From: Staphylococcus sp. CAG:324
Lineage (GTDB): Bacteria > Bacillota_I > Bacilli_A > ML615J-28 > CAG-313
Reading direction: 5' to 3'
DNA length: 64,000 bases
Assembly: GCA_000433035.1 (NCBI GenBank)
Contig: FR890815.1
Location: forward strand, 171,305 to 235,304
Shown here: piece after piece, positions 25,943-33,377 of the stretch
Numbering within the stretch: position 1 is the stretch's first letter
How the letters are laid out: each line of letters begins with the position of its first letter
Made by a program: the position numbers and the translations under genes
Notes under the pieces: generated by a model
The model's input: the letters and a program-made list of their open reading frames with translations, nothing else
The model's database searches: none
Told to the model about the DNA's origin: nothing

Positions 25943-26294
25943 TAAATTTGGAATAACGATGAGAAAATTTCGTGATGAAATTGGTGAGTCATTGCGAACT
26001 ATGTCTACAAGATTAGGAATATCGCCATCATTTCTCTCTGCAATGGAAGTAGGAAGAAAATTGATACCTATTGAATATGCAAAGAAAATTAAAGATGCGT
26101 ATAATTTAAATGATCAAGATTATGCTGAATTAATGGAAGCAATAATTGAAACAAATCAAAGAGTAGATATTGAAATAGCAAAAATGAATGAAGCTCAAAA
26201 AGAGGTTTCTATAGCTTTCGCTAGAAAAATTGAAAATGCTGACCCTGAGTTATTAGAGAAGCTTAGAAAGGCACTTTCAGATGATAAAAACTAA
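25935..26294 (+). CDS. XRE-family regulator, 119 aa
   Basis: An HTH spans residues 7-60 (FRDEIGESLRTMSTRLGISP, FLSAMEVGRK), followed by a helical tail. It overlaps the helicase stop by 8 bases and the next gene by 14 bases. Paired with an ImmA-like protein, it is the typical repressor half of an XRE/ImmA module. It may control the helicase operon. Confidence 0.85.
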   Translation: MISKFGITMRKFRDEIGESLRTMSTRLGISPSFLSAMEVGRKLIPIEYAKKIKDAYNLNDQDYAELMEAIIETNQRVDIEIAKMNEAQKEVSIAFARKIENADPELLEKLRKALSDDKN

Positions 26295-26799
26295 TCCACT
26301 AAGCGTAAAAGATATAGAAGAACTTGCTTCTAACTTAAGAAAGGAAGCAGGAATAACAGATGATGTTGCTTTTCCAATATTTGATTATATTAACGAATTA
26401 TCAGATAAAGGTTTACTTACAATTCAAATATTAGATAATAATGATTCATATTTAGAAGAAAATGTTCCAGCAAAATATAATACAATTGATAACTTTATTT
26501 ATATTAAAGAGCAAGTATTAGATGATTATGAAAATAATATTTATTGGTCTAATTTTACATTGGCACATGAGTTATTTCATTATCTTCAATCTAGAATTTT
26601 GAACTTTAAGTTTGAGGATGTTGTTGAATGTAAAACTTATGAAGATCCTGAATGGCAAGCAAATAACTTTGCAGGGGAATTACTTGTGCCAAAGAAATAT
26701 TTAGATTTGGATGATGAAGAATTAGTTAATAGATTTAAAGTAACAATGGAGTGTGTACTTACTAGAAAAGTGCAAAGAAAGAAAAGAAATAAATATTAA
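26281..26799 (+). CDS. ImmA/IrrE-type metallopeptidase, 172 aa
   Basis: The zinc motif HELFH occurs in FTLAHELFHYLQSR (about residues 98-111), and the downstream WQANNFAGELLVP is the conserved third-ligand region (E in AxxFAxExLxP). ImmA-like peptidases cleave or inactivate the partner XRE repressor, as in ICEBs1. The gene overlaps the XRE gene by 14 bases. It is a little short at the C-terminus, ending in a basic RKVQRKKRNK tail. Confidence 0.85.
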   Translation: MIKTNPLSVKDIEELASNLRKEAGITDDVAFPIFDYINELSDKGLLTIQILDNNDSYLEENVPAKYNTIDNFIYIKEQVLDDYENNIYWSNFTLAHELFHYLQSRILNFKFEDVVECKTYEDPEWQANNFAGELLVPKKYLDLDDEELVNRFKVTMECVLTRKVQRKKRNKY

Positions 26800-26821
26800 T
26801 TTTTAGAAAGGAGTAATTTAT

Positions 26822-27970
26822 ATGTTAAAGTTAATACTAAATTGTAAATCAATTAAAGATTTAATAAAATTATTATCTATTAATAATATTTCATATATTA
26901 ATAAAGATAGCAAAATAACTTTTAAATATAGTAATACTGAAATATTATTTGATGTAAATATAAGTTACTTCAAAAATAATATTACTAGTTTTTCTTTTTG
27001 TACTCCTTATAATGATGATGTCTTTATTAGATTAAAAAATCATATGATTGAGTTATATTCTACACCTTCTATAGATTGTTCAAATGGTAAAACCTATATT
27101 AAAGAAATTAGATGGAAAAGCAATAATATAGGAATAATATTAACTGTATTAAATGGTATGCTATATTTATCTGTTTTGAAAAACTACATATTTAAAGAAC
27201 CTAATTTCTTTTTAATAAGTATGCTTGGAGGAATAGCCTTTGGTTTAATATTCTTTATAGTTTTTGGGCTTGCATTTGAATTTTCATTATTTATCTTTTT
27301 ATTATCATTATTATCGGGTTTATTGTGGGGATTATTATTTTGGTTTTTTATGTTTAAAATATCAAACGTATCACTTAATAATAAACCTACTAAAGAGAAA
27401 AATATTGTTAAGTTATTTAAAGATTATATAACATTAAATAACTTAGATAAGTATGTATATATTAAGATTAGAAGAAATAAAAAAATAATTCCTGCTCTAG
27501 TATATTTTGATGTTAATTATCTTTATATTAAATTTAATAAAAGTGATGCTATAACTAAAATATTAAAGTCAAGTATATTAAGTTATTATGTAGCTGGTAT
27601 TACTTTCTTCATTAATACAAATAACAAAACAATCACCTTTAATGAAGTAATGGATAGAGATATCTTAGAAGATGAATTAGATCATCTATTAGGATATGAT
27701 AACGATAAATATGCTGTTATATTTGACATTATACTAAATGTTATTAATTATTATGATTCATGTGGATTTATTAGAAGCGCTTCACCTTATAATCAATATC
27801 CTGATATTGCCAAAAATATGGCAATGAAAGTTTATAAAGAAAAAGAAGTTACATATGAAACTATCAAGAATTTAATATATGCTTCATTTATTGATGAAGA
27901 TGAAGAAGAAACTATAGATGATTATATAGAAATGATAGACAGCTTATATACTAAAGTTAAAAAAACTTAA
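26822..27970 (+). CDS. Membrane protein of unknown function, 382 aa
   Basis: The central part (about residues 98-185) has two or three hydrophobic segments (GIILTVLNGMLYLSVL; MLGGIAFGLIFFIVFGLAF; LLSGLLWGLLFWFFMF). Both flanks are soluble. The C-terminus is acidic with a DEDEEETIDDY stretch. An AAAGGAG site lies 8 bases upstream. It may belong to the preceding operon, separated by 22 bases. No family recognised. Confidence 0.7.
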   Translation: MLKLILNCKSIKDLIKLLSINNISYINKDSKITFKYSNTEILFDVNISYFKNNITSFSFCTPYNDDVFIRLKNHMIELYSTPSIDCSNGKTYIKEIRWKSNNIGIILTVLNGMLYLSVLKNYIFKEPNFFLISMLGGIAFGLIFFIVFGLAFEFSLFIFLLSLLSGLLWGLLFWFFMFKISNVSLNNKPTKEKNIVKLFKDYITLNNLDKYVYIKIRRNKKIIPALVYFDVNYLYIKFNKSDAITKILKSSILSYYVAGITFFINTNNKTITFNEVMDRDILEDELDHLLGYDNDKYAVIFDIILNVINYYDSCGFIRSASPYNQYPDIAKNMAMKVYKEKEVTYETIKNLIYASFIDEDEEETIDDYIEMIDSLYTKVKKT

Positions 27971-28038
27971 TAATATATTGAAAAAATATTAGTTCTTAAC
28001 ATAAAAATTAAAATTTAATTTAAAATGGGGTTATGAAT

Positions 28039-28818
28039 ATGAATTGTTTTCCTAGTGAACCAAGCTTTAGTCACTTTAGAAATAAATGTATTGTTTGTGA
28101 ATGTGACGATAAAGAAATGAGTAAAGAACATATTTTTCCACAGTGGTTATTAAATAGAACAAATACTAGAAAAGATAAAATAAACTGGCTTGGTAGAAAA
28201 GTTCCAGCATCAAGTTGCACAATTCCAATATGTGTAGATTGTAATGCTCAATTAGGAATAGAATTGGAAGGTCCTGTTAGTAAAATATTTGAATCAATTG
28301 AAAATGGTAATGGCTTTAATGATTGTGAAGCAGAATTGCTTGTTAGATGGCTTTGGAAAATTAATGGAATGTTTTACTGGTCAATATGTAACGAGAATTG
28401 GAAATATGGTTATAATACTTTAAAGGAACGTGTTTTATCTCCAATTGAAAGTCCTAGAAATAGAATATCTATAGTGATTTCATTAATTGAGGATGATAAA
28501 GAAGATTTTGGCTGTAGTCCTATTGGATTAGATACATTTTCGATATTTTCAAATGTTTTTTGTGCGGGTGTTTTTTCAAAAATAAGTATAGCTGTAATTT
28601 ATTCAAAATTTGCAGAACATGTTAACAAAGATAAATGGAGTGTTTATACTTTAAGTTCTGCGCCATTGTTAATGAATCCAAATTATAGAATTTTTCCAAA
28701 AGTTGGTTTTAAAACAGGTAGTGAAGCGGTTTATTATACTAAGTTTTTCTTTGGTAATGATTCTATTATTCACAAAGAACATGAATCAATAGCATCATTA
28801 GTTAGGTTTTCCAGATGA
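28039..28818 (+). CDS. HNH-type endonuclease-like protein, 259 aa
   Basis: The N-terminal 75 residues show CIVCE, then SKEHIFPQWLL and IPICVDCNAQLG: two Cys pairs around an EH(I/V)xPxW core, as in the HNH_5-like zinc nucleases. The C-terminal 180 residues are not recognised. ATG 28039 is chosen because GGGG at 28026-28029 fits it better than ATG 28033. Such proteins are common in phage and defence loci; the target (DNA or RNA) is unknown. Confidence 0.75.
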   Translation: MNCFPSEPSFSHFRNKCIVCECDDKEMSKEHIFPQWLLNRTNTRKDKINWLGRKVPASSCTIPICVDCNAQLGIELEGPVSKIFESIENGNGFNDCEAELLVRWLWKINGMFYWSICNENWKYGYNTLKERVLSPIESPRNRISIVISLIEDDKEDFGCSPIGLDTFSIFSNVFCAGVFSKISIAVIYSKFAEHVNKDKWSVYTLSSAPLLMNPNYRIFPKVGFKTGSEAVYYTKFFFGNDSIIHKEHESIASLVRFSR

Positions 28819-28913
28819 TAAGATAATTAATTTTAAATTTTGATTCTACTATTATTAATGTAATACGAATTTAAATCAATCCGTATAATTAGAATAATTC
28901 TGAATAAATTTTA

Positions 28914-28956
28914 AAGCCACTCAATGGAGCATGAATCCTGAGAGTGGCCTTTTTTA
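28914..28956 (+). terminator. Terminator after HNH gene
   Basis: GCCACTC (28916-28922) pairs with GAGTGGC (28942-28948), followed by T6. Confidence 0.85.
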
Positions 28957-28962
28957 ATTCGT

Positions 28963-29019
28963 GGACAGTTTTTAGAACCTGTATCAGTGCTTTATAAGCT
29001 TTTCAAAACAAAACTGTCT
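28963..29019. repeat. Short array repeat (GTGGAC type), second copy
   Basis: GGACAGTTTT at the left and AAAACTGTC at the right form an inverted repeat. It shares AGAACCTGTATCAGTGCTTT with the copy at 1533. Confidence 0.6.
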
Positions 29020-29070
29020 CTAACTAATAGAGAGACATTATAGATTTTAAAAGATCTGTTTTATCATTAA

Positions 29071-29153
29071 GACAAATTAAAGTTTCAACCTATAAAAATC
29101 GCTATTAAATATACCTTTGTGACACGCAACCAATGTTGAATATTTCATTTGTC
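29071..29153. repeat. Array repeat, copy 6
   Basis: GACAAATTAAAGTTTCAACC at the left, the shared centre CTATTAAATATACCTTTGTG, CACGCAACCAATGTTGAAT and the right end ATTTGTC. It is close to copies 1 and 3, more than 23 kb away. Confidence 0.8.
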
Positions 29154-29261
29154 ACTGTTAATATTTGACAGAATAGCCATATTTTCATAAAAAAATTATT
29201 TAGATTTAGCTCAATTTTGAAGAAAACTAAGCTTAGGAATCAAAAATGTAAAATCATGTTT

Positions 29262-29340
29262 TTATTGCGTGTAAGGGTAGTTGTATTCACCAAAGTATTA
29301 TACACCAAATAAAAATATGTAATTATCACTTTGCTGGATT
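29262..29340 (+). promoter_or_regulatory. Leader of the second 72-aa gene
   Basis: GTGTA (29269-29273) can pair with TACAC (29301-29305) around an AGGGTAGTTG loop. From TAATTATCAC (29320) to the start codon it matches the leader at 11766-11832. Confidence 0.35.
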
Positions 29341-29387
29341 CTTTAATATTTTAGTATATCGTTTGTTGTAGAAAAGGAGAACGTGCT

Positions 29388-29606
29388 ATGGATAAAGAAC
29401 AAACAAGAAAACAAAGATTAAAAATAATAGATGAATTACTAGATTTAAGATTACTATTTGAGTTAAGAAACAATTTAATAGTTATTTATCTTAATCCCAT
29501 AGATTCAGATAAGTATATTTCAACATTAAAATTACTACTTGAAATAGAAAAAGTAATATGGTATAAGATAGATGAAATAGAAAGAAGTGGAGATACTGTT
29601 AATTGA
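29388..29606 (+). CDS. Small protein, 72 aa, paralogue of the one at 11833
   Basis: The start MDKEQTRKQRLKIIDELLDL and end IERSGDTVN match the 11833 product with about 15 substitutions and no gaps. The ribosome site is AAAAGGAGA. It sits in a full repeat-leader-gene unit outside the first array block, which suggests either movement of the unit or duplication. Function unknown. Confidence 0.7.
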   Translation: MDKEQTRKQRLKIIDELLDLRLLFELRNNLIVIYLNPIDSDKYISTLKLLLEIEKVIWYKIDEIERSGDTVN

Positions 29607-29671
29607 TGGTATTTCTTTTTTATAAAAATATAAGAAAAAAGTCAAATTAAACATATAAAAAGAGAGTTTTG

Positions 29672-29700
29672 TTGAAAAATATAGTTATAAAGAGTATAAT
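29672..29700 (+). promoter_or_regulatory. Promoter of the GIY-YIG/DUF2075 gene
   Basis: TTGAAA (29672-29677), 17 bp, TATAAT (29695-29700). Confidence 0.7.
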
Positions 29701-29732
29701 ATAATTAAATAATACTATGGAGATTTTTTGTT

Positions 29733-31463
29733 ATGCTAAGTAATACTTTTAAAACAGAAATAGAAAATTATTCTTTTACTAAACAAGGAATAAATTCAAT
29801 AAAAGATTGTGGAGATAAGGGAGAAGATTGGCCTGTTGTTTATATTCTTTCAGGAGATAAGGAAGCATACGTTGGAGAAACACAAAGTGCTTTTCAAAGA
29901 ATGACTCAACATTTAGCAAATCCTAAAAGAAAACAATTAACAAAAATATCTTTAATGTTAAGTGATTCATTTAATAAATCAGCAATATTAGATATTGAAA
30001 ATATGTTGATTACTCATATGCATGCCGATGGGAAATTTATTTTACAAAACTCAAATGGTGGACAATCTAAATCACATAATTATTATCAAAGATCATTGTA
30101 TAAAGCTTTATTTGAAGATTTATGGATAAAGTTACAAAATCATAACTTAGTTAATCATAGCTTATTTGAAGTGGAAAATTCTGATATATTCAAGTTTTCA
30201 CCATATAAAGAATTAACTAGTGAACAATATAAAGTGGTTGAAGAATTATTGGATTGCTATGTTCACGCCATGAAAAGTGAAAATCAAATTAAAGTAGTTG
30301 TTGATGGTGGAGCTGGAACAGGAAAATCTTTAATAGCTGTTTATTTTGTAAATATGATTGCAAATATATTAAATAATAACTATGATTGTTCTGACACTGA
30401 TGAATTACTTGACGATGAAAGTTTATTTAGTAAAGCACAACTAATAAAAGATATTAAGACGTATGGTAATGATAAAATTGCTTTTGTAATTGCAGTTCCC
30501 GCATTTAAAGATTCAATAAAAAGGATATTTAATTCTATTAAAGAGTTAAAACATATAGATGTTATTTCACCTTCTGAAGCATCACGTGGTGATTATGATG
30601 TTTTAATTGTTGATGAAGCACATCGTTTAAAAAGAAGAAATAAATTAACAAACTACGGAACACATGATCACGTTAATAGGACTTTAGGTTTGCCTCTTGA
30701 TGCTACTGAGTTAGATTGGTTAAAATTAAAAGCTAATAAAATGCTAATATTATTTTATGATAGTACACAAAGTGTAAAAGAATCAGATGTAAAAAAAGAA
30801 GATTTTGATTTGCTTCTTAATGAAGAAAATGTAATGCATAGATATTTGACTGCTCAATTAAGAGTAAAAGGTGGAAACGAATATATAGATTTTATTCATA
30901 ACTTATTTACTAGTAATCCAACATCGTATTTTATGGATAGCGAATATGACTTTAAAGTATATGATGATTGTCATCAAATGTTCGAGGATATTAAAGATAA
31001 AGATAAACAATATAATGGATTATGTAGAGTAATTAGTGGATTATCGTTCTATTGGAGAAAAAAAGCAAGAGACAAAAAGTCAACAAAATACAAACAAGAT
31101 TTTGATTTTGAAATTGACGGATATAAGTATAATTGGAACGAAGATTTTAATGCTGGAGATTTTATCTCTAAAAAAGAAAATATTGATAAAGTTGGATGTA
31201 TTTATACAGTACAAGGACATGACTTAAATTATGCTGGCGTTATATTTGGTGAAGATATTTCATATAATCCTGTTACAAAACAAATCGAATATAATATTGA
31301 TAAATTTATTGATACTAATTCAATATCAAAAGATAAATTGAAGACTATTAAAAATATAACAAATGCATATTTAGTTTTATTAACTAGAGGTGTTTATGGT
31401 ACCTACGTTTATGCTGTAGATAAAAATTTAAGAGATTATATAAAATCTTTTATAAGAAATTAA
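29733..31463 (+). CDS. GIY-YIG nuclease fused to DUF2075 helicase/ATPase, 576 aa
   Basis: Residues about 30-105 carry a GIY-YIG-like nuclease: WPVVYILSGDKEAYVGETQS holds the two sheet motifs, with AILDIENMLI supplying a Glu. From about 165 comes a DUF2075 P-loop domain: Walker A VVVDGGAGTGKSLIA and Walker B DVLIVDEAHRLKR, then FYDSTQSV and a C-terminal VGCIYTVQGHDLNYAGVIFG like superfamily 1 motif V/VI. The family is frequent in defence islands, but its substrate is not settled. The start has GGAGATTTTTTGTT upstream. Confidence 0.85.
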   Translation: MLSNTFKTEIENYSFTKQGINSIKDCGDKGEDWPVVYILSGDKEAYVGETQSAFQRMTQHLANPKRKQLTKISLMLSDSFNKSAILDIENMLITHMHADGKFILQNSNGGQSKSHNYYQRSLYKALFEDLWIKLQNHNLVNHSLFEVENSDIFKFSPYKELTSEQYKVVEELLDCYVHAMKSENQIKVVVDGGAGTGKSLIAVYFVNMIANILNNNYDCSDTDELLDDESLFSKAQLIKDIKTYGNDKIAFVIAVPAFKDSIKRIFNSIKELKHIDVISPSEASRGDYDVLIVDEAHRLKRRNKLTNYGTHDHVNRTLGLPLDATELDWLKLKANKMLILFYDSTQSVKESDVKKEDFDLLLNEENVMHRYLTAQLRVKGGNEYIDFIHNLFTSNPTSYFMDSEYDFKVYDDCHQMFEDIKDKDKQYNGLCRVISGLSFYWRKKARDKKSTKYKQDFDFEIDGYKYNWNEDFNAGDFISKKENIDKVGCIYTVQGHDLNYAGVIFGEDISYNPVTKQIEYNIDKFIDTNSISKDKLKTIKNITNAYLVLLTRGVYGTYVYAVDKNLRDYIKSFIRN

Positions 31464-31464
31464 A

Positions 31465-31989
31465 TGGAGATATTGTATAGATTTTGAAAACTATAAAAAT
31501 GAAGTACTTAAAATATGTAGAGAAGTATATGATAATGCTTCTGCTCCAGAAGGACAAAAAGAATTATATGAGAAGTATCCACATTTATTTGTATTTTGTT
31601 GTGCTATGGATAGTCAACTAGATGCAGATAAAGTTTGGAGAATTCCACTTATTATTGCTGAGGAATTAGGTGGAAAAGAGTTTTATAGATTTTTAGAAAA
31701 AGATGAAGAATTATTGAAGGAATCTTACAAAATATTTTTGAGTCTATATCCATATTTAAAAACTAAAGAATATATAACAACTTTATTTGGTACGTATGAT
31801 AATTGGAATCAAAAAAGATCGATGTGGTATCAAGGAAGAAGTATTAATGATTATATTATTACTTTAATTCAATGTGGTTATTATGAATTGGCAAATAAAT
31901 GTTATGAAATAATTGGAAAAGAAGAATTTAAAAGTACTTATTTTATAAAACATATTGATTTTATGAAACAAAAGATAAAAAATAAATAG
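31465..31989 (+). pseudogene. Helical protein whose 5' end appears frameshifted
   Basis: From 31480 the frame reads DFENYKNEVLKICREVYDNA and continues through ATG 31606 to TAA 31989. That ATG has no ribosome site, and the coding-like sequence begins well before it. An ATG at 31464 just after the DUF2075 stop (TAAATGGAGATATTG) is in the wrong frame and stops at TGA after seven codons. A 1-bp change near 31475-31485 would join the two. If not frameshifted, the protein starts at ATG 31606 (127 aa). Function unknown. Confidence 0.5.
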
Positions 31990-32122
31990 CATTTCCAATA
32001 TTGAAACAAATATGCAATATAGGGGATATAATGTAACTATTTATTTTAAATTTAAAAATAGTGATGTGTATTTTGTGTAAAAAAGACTGTTTTAGAATAG
32101 AGTATAGATACATCTGAAAAAT

Positions 32123-32275
32123 ATGATGATGTCAAAGGAAATAGAAAAAATTAAGAAAATTTCTTTAGACAATATTCAATCATTAGATGATTTTATTGTA
32201 ATATTATCTGATAAAATTATAGAGATAAAAGATACAATTATGAAGTTTTATGATTTTGGAAGCAAAATGAATTAA
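32123..32275 (+). CDS. Possible 50-aa helical protein
   Basis: ATG 32123 (three ATGs in a row) to TAA 32275 gives 50 residues including SLDNIQSLDDFIVILSDKII, a heptad-like helix. No clear ribosome site. It may be a remnant. The stretch 31990-32314 holds nothing else recognisable. Confidence 0.3.
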   Translation: MMMSKEIEKIKKISLDNIQSLDDFIVILSDKIIEIKDTIMKFYDFGSKMN

Positions 32276-32314
32276 CAAATGTATAAAATATGATATATTA
32301 AAAAAGGTGATAAT

Positions 32315-33160
32315 ATGAATAATATAAATAATTTAATTTTAGATGAAGAAAGAGCTTTATATCATATTACAGATAGCAATATTGTAAATTGTAGATTTGA
32401 TGGACCAAAAGATGGGGAATCGGCAATAAAAGAATGTCGCAATATTCATATTGTAGAATGTTATTTTAATTTAAGATACCCTATATGGCATACTTATCCA
32501 GTGACAATGACAAGATCAACAATGACAGAGTTTTGTCGAGCTGCTTTGTGGTATTGTCATAATGTAAAAATTGAACAATCGAAATTATATGGTATTAAAG
32601 CGTTAAGAGAATGTCAAAACATTGAGATTAGTCAATGCGATATCATTTCTAAAGAGTTTGGTTGGAAAAATGATGATTTAAAAATGGTTGATTCAACACT
32701 AGAAGGAGAATATGCTTTTTTTGATAGTAAAAATCTGGTTATTAAAAATTTAAAATTTGTGGGAAAATATTCGTTTCAATATTGTAAAAATTTAACAATT
32801 GAAAGTAGTTATTTAGATACAAAAGATGCTTTTTGGCATAGTGAAAATGTAGTAATCAAAGACTCCTATGTGAAAGGGGAATATCTTGCATGGTATGCTA
32901 AAAATGTTACTTTTATCAATTGCACAATTGAAGGAACTCAACCTCTATGTTATTGTAAGAATCTAGTTTTAAAAGATTGTAAGATGATCAAAACGGATTT
33001 ATCATTTGAAAATAGTGAAGTGAATGCTTCCATTATTGGTCATATTGAAAGTATCAAAAATCCTTTATCAGGATGCATTATCGCCGATACAATAGGTGAT
33101 ATTATTAGAGATGATCAAATCTATGGATGTAAAGCAGAAATAATATTGAGAAAAAAATGA
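32315..33160 (+). CDS. DUF3737-type right-handed beta-helix protein, 281 aa
   Basis: A series of about 20-residue repeats of the pattern N-I-x-I-x-x-C/S (CRNIHIVECYF, CHNVKIEQSKLY, CQNIEISQCDI, CKNLTIESSYL, CKNLVLKDCKM) predicts a parallel beta-helix. The WHTYPVTMTRSTMTEFCRAA region is typical of DUF3737. The family is cytosolic and of unknown function. The ribosome site AAAGGTGAT is well placed. It marks the border between accessory and core regions. Confidence 0.8.
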   Translation: MNNINNLILDEERALYHITDSNIVNCRFDGPKDGESAIKECRNIHIVECYFNLRYPIWHTYPVTMTRSTMTEFCRAALWYCHNVKIEQSKLYGIKALRECQNIEISQCDIISKEFGWKNDDLKMVDSTLEGEYAFFDSKNLVIKNLKFVGKYSFQYCKNLTIESSYLDTKDAFWHSENVVIKDSYVKGEYLAWYAKNVTFINCTIEGTQPLCYCKNLVLKDCKMIKTDLSFENSEVNASIIGHIESIKNPLSGCIIADTIGDIIRDDQIYGCKAEIILRKK

Positions 33161-33205
33161 ATTAGAAAAATTGTTAATTAGATTGGATATATAGATAAAT
33201 TTAAA

Positions 33206-33241
33206 AATAATTACTCAAATAATGAGTAGTTATTTTTTTAT
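33206..33241 (+). terminator. Terminator after DUF3737 gene
   Basis: AATAATTACTC pairs with GAGTAGTTATT, followed by T7. Confidence 0.8.
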
Positions 33242-33377
33242 TTGTAAATCAAATGAATAATTTCAAAAATAAAATGTTTTCATAATGTATATTTTGACAA
33301 AAAATAAATTAATATGTATAATATTTACGAGATTTGTTCTCCCCCCATAAATTTGAAGAAAAGGAAAAGGAAAAAAA

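Noticed and set aside
1..33000. CRISPR arrays, tRNA or rRNA genes
   Set aside because: The direct repeats at 5595 are three copies without spacers of CRISPR size, and no cas gene or cloverleaf was seen.
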